DNA of 64,000 nucleotides from positions 21,145,915 to 21,209,914 of the forward strand of contig NC_081186.1 in NCBI RefSeq assembly GCF_029867415.1, read 5' to 3'. The translations under genes and the position numbers were made by a program. The DNA is from Vicia villosa. Its lineage: Eukaryota; Streptophyta; Magnoliopsida; Fabales; Fabaceae. Within the stretch, counting starts at the first letter, position 1; each line of letters begins with the position of its first letter. The notes under the pieces were generated by a model. It was not told the DNA's origin, did not search any database, and saw only the letters and a program-made list of their open reading frames with translations. This document shows positions 23,318 to 34,750 of this stretch, in pieces.

Positions 23318-26150
23318 TGTAACAGCCCGTTTTTTTAAGTATTTATTTTAGGGTTAATGAACTTTTTGGTCCTTATAAATATTGCAGATTTCGTTTTTAG
23401 TCCCTCCATAATTTTCCTTTAAGAAATCGTCCCTTCAAAATTTTTCGTCTAAACTATTGGTCCCTAACGTCAAATTTGCTAGAGATTAGCTACGACTTTA
23501 GCCACCGATTAGCTACGAAATTTAACGTTAGGGACCAATAGTTCGGAAGAAAAATTTTGAAGGGACGATTTCTTGAAGGAAAATTTTGGAGGGACTAAAA
23601 ATGAAATTTGAAATATTTAAAGGGACGAAAAAGTTCATTAACCCTTTATTTTATTATAATATTTTATACTTTTGGTGTGTTAAATTAATTATTTAATCGT
23701 TAAGAGATTTAATTATTAATTTAATTAATTAAACTTGAGTGCATTTGTGTTTAATAGAATTAAAGTAAGTTATTAGAGAGTTAGATTAATTGGGCCTATT
23801 TATTGGAGTGATAAGCAATTAGGGGGTGTTATTAATTTTAAAGCCCAGTATGATAAATAAAGATAGTAAGAGAGGAAATGAGGAGTAGAAACATCATTTA
23901 TCATTTTTCTGGTTTTCAAGAATAGAAGTGGAGGAGAGGAACAAGAAGAGGAAGCTAGGGTTTTGGAGGAGAAATCAAGAGGTAACAGGGAGAATCCCTA
24001 ATCATTGTGGGTTAGTATAATGGGGTAATTGGTAGGTTAACATATTTATATTTATCCACAGTTAAACCTAATAAAATATGTGGTTGATTTCTGTTTAGTA
24101 TAGTAGATCTGTTGATGAATTGAAATCTGGAAAACCAAAGCTTAATGCCAGAAATGAATGTTGCTGTTTAGTATAATGTCGTTCCATTTCTTTTCATATC
24201 GCTGCAGTACCTATGCTAGAGTCACATGACCACTTAAAACACGACTTCTGCGTACTGAAAAAAAAACTCGCTCACTGTTCATTGCTTGTGGCAAATTGAA
24301 GAAAAACGCAAGACCCACTTGCTTGTGAATGAACATGCGCAATGATATACCATTGGCCAATTGACACACGTGAAAATACATAACATTATTAAATGGGAAT
24401 GCTACTGTTGATACCTTAATTGAATAACAGAAGAAAACGAATGGCACTTGTTATGTAATGCGCCCCTTACTGTAGTGGGCCTTAAGTTATATAACATTAA
24501 CATGTTCATATATGACATTGTGGATTTACTTACTGTAGCATATTTTACATAAAGAATGAATTAAGACCTTTTTTTTTTCATGCCCTGTTTCGGTTTTGGC
24601 TTTTAATGAAATGTGAGCACCCTGCCATTAAATGCAAATACATTTTAACAATAGGAGTGTGGCTGAACCAAGTTTGTTTAATTAATGTGATGAATATATA
24701 GATTAACTAATACATGGATATATTCTTTGATTATTTTAGGTTGAAACTTCTATGAGTAGTTAAATAGTACCCTCCAAATGACTCTTAGGTTATTATGAAA
24801 AGAGTAAATCATATATAATTGATAACTTATGGGTTAGCATGTGATAGTATTAATTACTAGTATTAATTAAAATGGTGGATTTGAAATTGTGTGTCGACTA
24901 TTATATGTGAATAATGCTTATGTGATGAGAATATGGTGTACAATATTGTGGATAATTCATAGAGTGGATTATTGTGATATGTGAAATATTAAGATGGTAG
25001 AGATGATCTTAATTGCATATGCTTGTTAACGTTGTACATACATTCATATCATGGTGTGCCTTGAAACAAAGGTGGTTTGCTTTGAAACAAAGGCGAGGCT
25101 TAGATTCTAAAGTGAATCGGAAGCAGTAAACTATATGTTTACATTTGGTGGGCTTTGGTCTTGTCCGGATCGGAAGCGTGGCTTGGATTCTAGATATTGA
25201 ATCGGAAAGCGGTGAAACCTTGGGTTCACAATTCGGTACCACATGCATAGCGTCACATATCTTGCATTGAGTCACATTAAAATTATGCGATAATTGAGTA
25301 TGTGAAATTGATGTAGTTGTGATATGTGTATGAGTTTGATAATTGAAAAGCGAGTGAAGTTGAATACGTATTTGATTAAATGTATGAATATGTGATAATT
25401 ATGATTGTGTACTTGATTGAGAATATAATAGTAGAATTAAAAGACTATACTATTTAAGCTTATTATATACTCGATAACATGTGAAAATAGGTGGATTACT
25501 ATTATCTATATGGTTATACATAGTATGATTAATTACTTGAAGTGCTGATTTAACCATTGTATCCCGTTATACTTTCTTCATAATGGTTCGTATTCTCGCC
25601 CTTTTGTTTTAATGTTGCTCTCGTTTGGCGACATGCAGGTTCTGGAGTTTAGTAGCTCGTGCGGGACTTAGCCGGAGGTTCTTCCTTGGTTATTGGAGAC
25701 TAGGTAGTGAGTCGATGCTCTGGTCATGTAACACTGGGTAGACTAGGTGTATTGAACTCATGTTATATTTGCGTATGTATTATGCTATGACTTGTGAACT
25801 TATTTATCGGTTACATGTTATTTTGAAAGGCTTATAAGCCAAACCCTTTGATTATACTTTATGTTAAATTGAGACTATTAGTCGATGTATGATCATGGTA
25901 TGGGACATGAATCATTATGAATCACATGAGTATCATATTTTCCGCTGTGAATGCATATCCAGGTTAAATTGTGATTTTATATTGAGTGTTATTAAAATGA
26001 CCAGGTGTGTTGTGTAGATAAATGCTGTCAGTTTTTTTTTAAGGATTTTTGTTCTTCTAAAAGCATCGATGTGACGCCCTTCTGATTTATATGCATGCTA
26101 TTCTCTGATTATATGTTAAATATTTTTGGGGTATGAAAAGGGGTGTTACA
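23318..26150 (+). repeat. Tekay-1 3' LTR
   Basis: It is 2,833 bp long. It is very close in sequence to the 5' LTR apart from the 294-bp MITE plus its 9-bp duplication at 23342-23653. It begins TGTAACAGCCCG and ends AAGGGGTGTTACA before TSD GATAC. Confidence 0.93.
23351..23644. mobile_element. Mutator-type MITE
   Basis: The insert starts GGGTTAATGAACTTTTTGG and ends in the inverse of the same sequence (TTCATTAACCC). The two halves pair over almost the whole 294 bp, meeting near ATTAGCTACGA. The flanks are a perfect 9-bp direct repeat TTTATTTTA (23342-23350 and 23645-23653). The 5' LTR has a single copy of this 9-mer, which proves the insertion and its size. A 9-bp TSD with long TIRs is the mark of Mutator-like elements. 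It has no coding capacity. It came after Tekay-1 had inserted. Confidence 0.93.
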
Positions 26151-26742
26151 GATACAGGCTCAAAAGGGTTTGCAATGAGTAAACATAAATAAGGGACGGC
26201 TAGAAAGGCTCAAGGGGAAATAAAAAAAACGTGCCTCAGTGTGTGTTACATGTAGTGTCATATGAGTAAAACTTACGCAAATTCAAAGTGATAAAGTCAT
26301 ACCTGACTACTCTCTCATGATGATAAATTTCTGGCTTTTTCTGATCTCACCGTGTTGGGCATAGCTTACAGGATCCCGAGTGCTTATTGTGTAATGTCGC
26401 TTCTTTTCCGGTTCGTATGTACCAGCTTTCAATCTCGGTCAGGTGTTGTTAAGTTGCGTCCCACAATAATTCAGTTGTATCACTTTCAAGGGTGCCTGGG
26501 GTGCATCTTTCTCATTTTACTACCACTCCATCAATCATTCAGTGTATATCATCATCCTGTAACACATGGTAAAGATAACATAACAAAAGACTAGAAATAA
26601 ACACACATAACTTGAACTAGAGAACTGAAAGCAATAAAGATTAAATTGAAAAACAATAAAGACAGAAAGAACCCCCCCACACTTGAACCAAACATTGACC
26701 GCAATGTTTGAATGCAAGGTAGCGAGAGTGACTCACAATGCT
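26151..26742 (-). other. Athila 3' noncoding region, proximal part
   Basis: This continues the host Athila element after Tekay-1, beginning with TSD GATAC. It contains ACCCCCCCACACTTGAACC near 26670, a C-rich string of a kind seen just after the ORF1/env-like gene in this lineage. No coding motif is seen. Confidence 0.65.
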
Positions 26743-28474
26743 CTACTTGCGAGGCGGAGGAGGAAAATGCGACATCATATGTCGCATCATACGGTGCATG
26801 TCATCCATCAATGCACCCTGGCGAGCTATCTCAGTTCCCTGGCGAGCTATCGCATTTCCTTGGCGAACCTGTTCCACTCCTTGTCGGGTTTGTTCAGCAC
26901 GGAGGTCTCCAAACTCCGTCTGTATCCACAACCACTCTTCTTGGTTCAAAGCTGAGAATCTGTTACCTACTTGAGGTGGTACCTCTTGAGTATTTTCAAA
27001 ATTTCCTTGATCTTGTCCTTGATGGTGAGGTACCTCTTCCATCGGAACCTCCTCATCCACCATCTCTTCATCATACTCTTCCATGTCATCCGATAAATCA
27101 CCCGCATAAGTCCAATTATCATGTTCCAAAATTGATACTCGGTCAGGATCCGGAAGGGAGAGAATAACCTGCTTCTGACAAACCAACCCAAAATACTCCC
27201 CCTGTCTCTGAATCATCCCTTGATTGACAAGTGCTACCATGTCAAATTTTGTCATACCTTCAACAGGGCGCTCATTTAGGGCGGCAGGATTATAATTAAA
27301 ATGCCTAGCAATCTGAGTGATCATGCCGCCTACCAAAATAGCACCAGAGGTTGCTCGACTCACCTTTCCTAAATGGTTAGCCGCGAATGCGGCGACATTC
27401 ACAGGATACCTATTTGCCATGGCGTGTAACAAATATAGTTCTGCTTTCGAGGCCACCCCCGTATTGTCCCCTCTTCCAAACAATGAGAAAGCCAAGCATT
27501 TCTGTAACACCCCGATATCCGCTGCACGCATCAACCGTGTCGGCCAACCGAGCATGTTACCGGCTTAATCAATAATCCCCCCTAGGTCCGCTTATCGGCT
27601 GCCCAGGAAATATTGTTTTTGCCTCCCGCAGGAATCGAACCATGTACCTAGGGGTTAAGTACATATTCATAGCAATTTCTGCTACCACTTGAGCTACTAG
27701 CTCAATTGGTAGCAGGAATTGCTATGAATATGTACTTAACCCCTAGGTACATGGTTCGATTCCTGCGGGAGGCAAAAACAATATTTCCTGGGCAGCCGAT
27801 AAGCGGACCTAGGGGGGATTATTGATTAAGCCGGTAACATACTCGGTTGGCCGACACGGTTGATGCGTGCAGCGGATATCGGGGTGTTACAATTTCTGTG
27901 CATAACGAAAACATGGGTTTTGGATACAGGACGCCTTAGCGTTCTTAGCTACATAATGACCTGCTTGTGTAATTTTTGCCCAGAAAGATGAAGGATTAAA
28001 AGTTCCTAGTACAGCTCCGGGGCCATAGATGGGCAGGTGAAGGATTTCCCCCAATGTCTCAACTGTCAGTTCATGCTTTGTGTTATACAACCTGAATTTC
28101 AGGGTACCCGAATGGCACCAAGTAGGAGTCTCCCAAAGAGGCTGCAACTTAAATTCCAAAGTACTCAAAAATTCAAGTGTTATACGCGCGTAGGTTGGCG
28201 CTTCACAGTGCATGAATTCTAAAATACCGAGAACATGTAACATTCTATCTATTTCATTAGATAAACCCAATGCAGAGAGAGTTTCGGAACACATATACCT
28301 GGTGGGCATTAACTTACGCTGAAAATGGTGTTCGTAGCGTGCTTCTTGAACCGGTTTGGTGAAGGCAATGACATGGACATTTTGTTGAGCCACCGATACG
28401 GTGTTAGCACGTACTCGCGATCTTGATGACCCCCCCATGGGTTGCTTTCGTCCAACACTTGTCTTAGGAGGCAT
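26743..28474 (-). pseudogene. ATHILA ORF1/env-like gene, split by the palindrome
   Basis: On the minus strand it starts at 28474 (MPPKTSVGRKQ). The first part, about 195 residues, has the pattern of the plant ATHILA ORF-1 family: RYMCSETLSALGLSN, ITLEFLSTLEF, and FRLYNTKHELTVETLGEILH. It is cut at 27891 and resumes at 27502 with CLAFSLFGRGD, then AELYLLHAMANRYPVN, an acidic stretch (about 27020-27090), and a C-terminal part rich in RQG repeats, ending FPPPPRK. The two parts are in frame if the insert and one TSD are left out. The gene lies after pol, as in Athila and Cyclops, where an env-like role is supposed but not shown. I see no clear signal peptide or fusion motif. Confidence 0.82.
27503..27891. 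mobile_element. 389-bp palindromic (foldback) element with two divergent tRNA-like promoters
   Basis: The element is flanked by a perfect 5-bp duplication ATTTC (27498-27502 and 27892-27896). It begins TGTAACACCCCGATATCC and ends in the exact inverse. The two 194-bp arms differ at about three positions and meet at a single central base (27697), with no loop. Each arm holds a Pol III-like A box and B box pointing outward: TAGCTCAATTGG (27698-27709) with GGTTCGATTCC (27753-27763) on plus, and TAGCTCAAGTGG (27685-27696) with GGTTCGATTCC (27631-27641) on minus. No protein is coded. The TG...CA ends and 5-bp TSD suggest integrase-type insertion, while the inner part looks like a head-to-head SINE dimer. 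I do not recognise the family. Confidence 0.9.
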
Positions 28475-29127
28475 GGTGGTACCTAAAAAATTGACACAAT
28501 TGAAATAGAGAGTTAACAGAAAAAGCTACCGTAGACGGGTAGAGGGTGAAATTCGGAGCAACTTTCGTGAAGGAAGATTGGCAATGGAGGATGTAAAAGG
28601 GGGAAAGTTAGAAGCTTTATGTGGAGATGGTTATGGAGTTTTGGGGTTTTTGGAGAGAGAGAAGAGGAAGAAGATAGCAATAAAGAGAGAAGAAGGGGAA
28701 GAGAAAGAGAAAAAAGGGTTAAAATTTCGTGGGCCCCCCTATGGTAAAAGAAAAAGAAAACCGAAAAAAAAAAATATATTCTGAAGACGCGACACGGGCG
28801 TGTCAAATGACACAGCCAGCCCGTGTCCGCCTCTGCCCGTTTTTAGCTCCCCCCTTGTTTTTTTTATTTCCTCGTAGAATTGACACGGGCGTGTCAATTG
28901 ACACGGCCCACCCGTGTCCAATTCTGTCAGTTTTCTTGAGCTTCCTTTATTTTATTTTTTTTATTTATTTATTTTTTTTGAACTGAGGTTTCTTCTCCTT
29001 ATTGAGTCGACTAATGAGAAAACCTGTAAAAAGACATGAAAACACAAATCATCGTTAGAAATAAACGCGTGGGTTGTCTCACACGAAGCGCTTCGTTTAA
29101 CGTCGCATGGCTCGACGGTCATCCGTC
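28475..29127 (-). other. Athila spacer between pol and ORF1/env-like gene
   Basis: No gene is recognised here. It contains a purine-rich part (28640-28770 on plus) that gives low-complexity frames, and a palindrome-rich array at 28786-28924 related to the LTR minisatellite. Near 29060-29110 CGTGTGGG/CGAAGCGCTTCG forms a short inverted repeat. Confidence 0.6.
28786..28924. repeat. internal array of GACACGGGCGTGTCAA-type palindromes
   Basis: Two units, at 28790-28827 and 28880-28917, each read GACACGGGCGTGTCAA, then TGACAC, then a GGCC/AGCC spacer and CCCGTGTCC. The same words form the minisatellite of both LTRs of this element. Confidence 0.8.
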
Positions 29128-31761
29128 TCACCGGGTGAAACGAACGACATGGATTTGGCCACTCTCTTGGCCTCTATAGTAGGGTTTTAGTCTTTGCCCA
29201 TTGACTTTGAATGTGTCTCCATTTGCTTGATTTTTCAACTCAACTGCTCCATGGGAAAAAACCTTGTGAATAATAAAAGGTCCGGACCACTTCGACTTCA
29301 GCTTACCAGGGAACAACTTCAACCTGGAGTTATACAATAGAACCATTTGTCCTTCCCAAAATTCCTTCCTTTGGATCCGACGATCATGCCATTTCTTGGT
29401 TTGATCTTTATAAATCTTGGCATTTTCATAAGCTCGATTCTAAAATTCTTCTAGCTCATGGAGTTGAAGAACTCGGGAATCTCCCGCTTTAGCCAGATCC
29501 AAATTTAGGAATTTTGAAGCCCATAATGCTTTGTGCTCAAGTTCTAAAGGCAAGTGACAAGCTTTTCCATAAACCAATTGGTAAGGAGACATACCTATAG
29601 GCGTTTCGAATGCGGTGCGGTACGCCCACAACGCATCATCCAACTTACTTGCCCAATCCTTGCGAGACGAGTTAATTGTCTTCTCTAGGATCTGCTTCAG
29701 CTGCCTATTTGACACTTCTACTTGCCCACTTGTCTGTGGGTGGTACGGAGTTGCTATTCTATGCTTCACATTGTATTTCAAGAGAAGCTTTTCCATTAGG
29801 TGATTCAGAAAGTGTGTTCCTTCATCACTTATTAGAGCTCTCGGTACTCCAAACCTAGCAAAAATATTCTCCTTTAAAAACTTAACCACCACTCTCGCAT
29901 CATTTGTTGGTAAAGCAACTGCTTCTACCCACTTTGATACATAGTCCACCGCCACTAAAATGTAGTTCTTCCCAAAAGACGGTGGGAATGGCCCCATAAA
30001 GTCGATACCCCAGACATCAAAGAGTTCAACTTCCAACATAGCATTTTGAGGCATCTGATTTCTTTTCGAAATGTTACCTGTTCGTTGACACTTGTCGCAC
30101 TCTTTGATTATCCCTTGGGCATCTTTGAATAAAGAAGGCCAATATAACCCCGATTGGAGGACTTTTGCTGCAGTTCTATCACCACTAAAGTGTCCTCCAT
30201 AGTCTGAGTCATGGCATGCTTTTAGCACATCCCTTTGTTCCTCCTCTGGAACACACCTTCTAACCAACCCATCTATTCCTCTCTTGTACAAGAATGGGTC
30301 ATCCCACAAGTAGAACCTGCAATCATGCAAAAACTTTTTCTTTTTGTGATAATCGAAATCATCAGGGATTACCCCACCTACCAGATAGTTCGCGTAGTCG
30401 GCGAACCAAGGCACACCAATAACAGCGAGGATGTGTTCATCGGCGAACTCGTCCTTTATTGGGCGCTTATATTTTGTTTCTTCAATAGGTGACATTCGAG
30501 ACAAGTGATCGGCCACAGTGTTTTCAGACCCTTTCTTGTCACGAATTTCCACATCAAACTCCTGAAGGAGTAAGATCCATCTTAGCAGTCTTGGTTTAGA
30601 GTCCTGTTTAGCAAAAAGATACTTCAAGGCAGCATGGTCAGTATAAACAATGACTCTAGAACCCAACAGATATTGCCTGAATTTATCGAAGGCATAAACA
30701 ACCGCTAACAACTCCTCTTCGGTAGTTGCATAGTTCATCTGAGCAGGGTTCAACACATGACTAGCGTAGTAAATAACATGTAATAATTTTTCTCTACGTT
30801 GTCCTAGAACCGCCCCTACTGCAATATCACTTGCATCACACATGATCTCAAAAGGTAGAGACCAATCCGGGGCTACAACTATTGGTGCCGACACTAATTT
30901 TTGCTTTATTGTATCAAATGCTACGGCACACTCTTTATCGAAAATAAAGGCTTTGTCCTTAACTAAAAGCGTAGTTAATGGTTTTGCTATTTTAGAGAAA
31001 TCTCTTATGAACCTACGGTAAAAACCCGCATGCCCTAAGAAACTTCGAATACCTTTTTCATTCATGGGAGGAGGCAACTTTGCTATGACTTCTATCTTCG
31101 CTTGGTCAACTTCTATTCCTTTATGGGAAATTTTGTGACCCAAAAATATACCTTCACGCACCATGAAGTGGCACTTCTCCCAGTTGAGGATTAAGTTGGT
31201 CTGTTGGCATCTTTCTAAAACAAGAGCAAGGTTAGTTAAACAATTATCAAAAGACTTACCAAAAACCGAGAAGTCATCCATGAATACTTCCATATGCTTC
31301 TCAAGCATATCGGCAAAAATAGATTGCATGCATCTTTGAAATGTGGCCGGAGCATTACATAGCCCGAATGGCATTCTTCTGTAGGCAAAAATACCAAAAG
31401 GGCATGTAAACGCGGTCTTCTCCTGATCTTCTGGTGCAACAGCTATCTGATTATACCCCGAATAGCCGTCGAGGAAACAATAGTAGTCATGTTCCGCTAA
31501 CCTTTCTAACATCTGGTCGATGAAAGGCAACGGGAAGTGATCTTTTTTTGTTGCCAGATTTAATCTTCGGTAGTCGATGCATACTCTCCACCCTGTAACT
31601 GTCCTCGTGGGAATCAACTCATTCTTTTCATTCTTAATCACAGTAGTTCCACCTTTCTTTGGCACCACATGAACCGGACTCACCCATGAACTGTCAGATA
31701 TGGGATAGATCATCCCTGCGTCCAAGAGTTTTACCACCTCTTTTCTAACCACTTCCTTCAT
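29128..31761 (-). pseudogene. pol: Athila RT, RNase H and integrase
   Basis: From 31761 a frame of 773 codons runs on the minus strand. RT has [22 protein letters not shown] and the catalytic FMDDFSVFG near residue 163. RNase H has [16 protein letters not shown] near 310. The integrase zinc finger is [12 protein letters not shown] with CDKCQRTG, and the core keeps [10 protein letters not shown] (Asp), [12 protein letters not shown] (Asp) and [14 protein letters not shown] (Glu), the form usual in Athila. A TAG at 29440-29442 stops the frame, and the same frame then continues to a stop at 29128 with [18 protein letters not shown], the usual integrase C-terminal part. The frame joins gag-protease upstream through another stop at 31780. 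All catalytic residues I could check are present, so decay is recent. Confidence 0.9.
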
Positions 31762-31779
31762 TGCTGGATTGAGTCGTCG

Positions 31780-33147
31780 TTACGGTTGGACAACCGGTTT
31801 CTGATCATCTTCCATTAGGATTTTGGGCATGCAAATTGTTGGACTTATTCCTTTCAAATCTTCAATGGACCATCCAAGAGCACTCTTATGCTTTTTAAGA
31901 ACTTTGACAAGCTTATCTTCTTGAAGGAATTCAAGGTGGGAACTTATAATGGTCGGGCACTTACTCTCAGTGTCTAAGAAGACATATTTGAGGTTCTCCG
32001 ATAATTGTTTATGTTCAGCCCCTTTCTTTTGTTCATCTTTCTCCTCCTCCACTAAAGGTTGCCTAAGGTCTTCCCACCGGTTGTGTCGATAACCCTTAAA
32101 AGGTGGCAAAGCTTCCATCATGGCTACTACTTCCGTATCCTCTTCATTAACTACTTCTTCTTTGTCAAAAATTGATAAACTCAACACTCTTTCCAAAGGT
32201 AATTTAAGTGTTGTAAAGGAATTTTCATTTTCACTTACTTGATCAATCACCTCAATATGTTGACTCGTGGCCACATCATCCCTGTACTTCATGGTGTTTC
32301 GCACATCAATTTTTAACTCTTCATCATAAACTTTCAAGGTCATAATACCTTCCTCTATGTCGATCAAGCATCTCCCGGTCTCTAAAAATGGTCTCCCCAA
32401 GATGATTGGTATCTCTTCATCTTCCGACATCTCTAAAATGACAAAATCTACCGGGAACACAAACTTGTCGATCTTTACTAGTACATTTTCTACTATCCCG
32501 TAGGGTCTTTTCACAGAGTGGTCAGCAAATTGGAGTGTCATCCTTGTATCTTGCACATTCCCTATCCCCAATCTCTTATAAATGGACAGTGGCATGAGAC
32601 TCACACTGGCTCCCAAATCAATAAGAGCTTTCTTGAATGACCTATCCCCAATGGTACACGGAATAGTCACGGAACCTCGATCTTTCTTTTTCACTGGAAT
32701 CTTCATACCCTGCAAAATGGCACTACAAGTTTCAGTTAGAATAATCGGGTCAGTCTCTATGGTTCGCTTCTTCGAGATGATGTCTTTCATGAACTTCGCA
32801 TAGATAGGCATTTGCTCAAGTGCCTCCAAGAGAAGGATGTTGATTTCGAGCTTTTTGAACATTTCTAGGAATTTTTCGAAATTCTTCTCATGCTGACCCT
32901 TCTTCTTGTTCCTTGTGGGGAAAGGAAGCTTAACCGCTGGTTTAGGATTATGGGACTTCTCTGCAACTACTCTTTCGGATACAACAACTTCTTCACTTGC
33001 AATGTCGGTTTCTTTTATCTCCAAATCAACTTCAATCAATTGGTCTTCTTCTTCAGACTCAGGTACTTCTTTTGTTTTTCCAGTTCTCGTAGTCACAACA
33101 TTAACATGATTATTATCTCTTGGATTGGTAACTGTAGCACTTGGCAA
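31780..33147 (-). pseudogene. Athila gag C-terminus and protease
   Basis: The frame is continuous with gag (stop TAA at 33175-33177) and with RT (stop TAA at 31780-31782). Both stops stand where CAA (Gln) is likely. The protease motif is ALIDLGASVSLMPLSIY (about 32560-32610), with DLG in place of DSG or DTG; this is normal for Athila-type proteases. Further motifs are IPIILGRPFLETGRCLIDIE near 32380. The N-terminal part is a charged linker. The C-terminal part (SALGWSIEDLKGISPTIC near 31860) leads into RT. Confidence 0.88.
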
Positions 33148-33174
33148 GGCACCTTGTGGTTGAGAACCGGCAAG

Positions 33175-34550
33175 TTATTGCACGATTTGACTCATCTGAA
33201 TCTCGAGATTTTTAATAGAAGCACCTGTATTCCTTAAGTTACTTGTTGTCTCTTCTTGGAATTGGGAACTTTGGGCGGCCATATTTTCAATGGCAATTTC
33301 CCAATCTGCTTTTCTGGGTACCTGTTGTTGGAATTGTTGTTGTGGTGGTTGTTGATATGGTTGCTGATATGGTTGTTGTTGTGGTGGCCGATACTGTTGT
33401 TGGTATGGTATGGTCCCTTGTTTTTGAGCATTCCCTTGTTGATCTTTCCAAGAGAAATTCGGGTGATTTTTCCATCCCAGATTGTAAGTATTTGAGTAGG
33501 GATTATTTTGCTTCTGAAAGTTGATCTCTTCTACTTGTTGTGCGGTTGCAACACAATGTATAGCAAAATGAGGTCCCCCACAAATTTCACAATTTACTGC
33601 TTGAACCCGTTGAACTGGCTGAACCTGTGCTACCGTTTGAGTATCCAGGGCTATCTTCTTCAGTCTTCTTTCTACTTCAGCTGTAATTTGATCCTCCATC
33701 TTAACCACTTGATTTGCCAACTTTAGATCGATGATTCCTTCTGGTTGGCTCACACTACGGTCATATAACTCCAAGTGTTCATTTGCAGCAATGGCTTCTA
33801 TAATCTTCTTGATACCAGTGGCTGTTGTAAAATTTGTTGAGCCACCGGCAGCTGTGTCGATGAGTTGCTTAGTCTTGATTCTTAGGCCATTCACGAAATT
33901 TTTCATTTGTTCAGTTGCATCCATATTGTGTGTAGGACATGCAACCAACAATCTTTTGTACCTTTTATAAGCGTCCCCAAGTGACTCCCTTTCCTTCTGT
34001 TTAAAATTAACTATGTCATACCTCTTGCGGATGTACACAGAAGCGGGAAAATACTCGTTGAGGAAAGTGGTCTCCATTTGTTGCCAAGTAGTAATGCTTC
34101 CAGCAAGTAAAGGTAGAACCACTCTTCAGCGTCCTCTGATAGTGTAAATGGAAACATCACTAACTTTTTGGCTTCTTCAGAATGCCCCTCAATTTTTAGT
34201 GACGTAGTCATGGTCAGAAATCTTTGTAGATGCTTATTTGCATCTTCATTGATTTTTCCAGAGAAAGGTCTTCTTTCGAGTTGTCTGATAGTTGAGGGGT
34301 GCAACTGAAAGTGGTCGACATTGACCGGTTGATTAAATATTGTCATCCGGCCAAGTGGTGCATTCACTCCTCCATAATCACCTAAAAGTCTTTCAACGGG
34401 AGGTGGATTAGCTGCCATAGTTTCAGATTCTGAATCTGACTGCTCAGAAGGAATAGATTGTGTCTCTTCGTTTTCAGATTCCGAAACTATGGGTATTTCT
34501 TCGTTTGCCGCTAGTCTTTCTTGTCTAGCCTTTCGAAGTCTTGCTCATAA
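33175..34550 (-). pseudogene. gag: Athila gag
   Basis: The capsid domain has FSGKINEDANKHLQRFL near 34250, then, after a frameshift near 34110, WQQMETTFLNEYFPASV and YKRYKRLLVACPTHN. A zinc-knuckle-like CEICGGPHFAIHC lies near 33560-33600, followed by a long Gln/Pro/Tyr-rich stretch (33300-33420). The reading frame is open upstream of the ATG at 34418 back to about 34550 and includes an acidic Ser/Glu stretch, so the true start may lie upstream. A TAA at 33175 separates it from the protease. Confidence 0.87.
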
Positions 34551-34723
34551 TGATCTTTCAGGTTCTGCGTCAAAAAGAAATTCAGTTGAGGCCTTACCTC
34601 GCATAAAAAGATTAGACGATAGTTAGTTGGGAACAAAAATTCAACAAATAGGAATGCAGAAAATAAAATTTTGGTTGCAGAGCAACAAAATTTCAATTGA
34701 ATAATTAATCACTTATATGTTGG
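34551..34723 (-). other. Athila leader between PBS and gag
   Basis: A short noncoding leader; no motif stands out. Confidence 0.6.
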
Positions 34724-34726
34724 CAA

Positions 34727-34744
34727 TCCCCGGCAACGGCGCCA
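34727..34744 (-). other. Athila primer binding site, tRNA-Asp
   Basis: On the minus strand it reads TGGCGCCGTTGCCGGGGA, 6 bp inside the 5' LTR. This is the PBS known for Athila and Cyclops elements and is complementary to the 3' end of tRNA-Asp. Confidence 0.9.
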
Positions 34745-34750
34745 AAAACT

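Larger units (their letters stand above)
16204..26150 (+). mobile_element. chromovirus Tekay-1 (Ty3/gypsy, Tekay/Del type), nearly complete
   Basis: LTRs at 16204-18736 and 23318-26150 enclose a PBS for initiator tRNA-Met, one long gag-pol frame and a chromodomain-like tail. The flanks GATAC (16199-16203 and 26151-26155) are a perfect 5-bp TSD. Gag-pol is open for 1,400 codons and is broken only near its end. The 3' LTR carries a MITE, and an unexpected copy of host flank sits before it. Apart from these changes it is the best preserved autonomous-type element in the window. Confidence 0.93.

Noticed and set aside
26712..27167. 151-codon plus-strand frame
   Set aside because: It is antisense to the Athila ORF1/env-like gene, which has the family motifs.
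27631..27763. Two functional tRNA genes
   Set aside because: A and B boxes are present, but acceptor stems and a normal anticodon arm are not formed. They are tRNA-like relics in a mobile palindrome.
28513..28806. Ser/Leu-rich minus-strand frame and its Lys-rich shadow
   Set aside because: Translation of a purine-rich spacer; no domain and no conserved start.
33243..33524. Val/Leu-rich plus-strand frames
   Set aside because: Antisense to the Gln/Pro/Tyr repeats of Athila gag.
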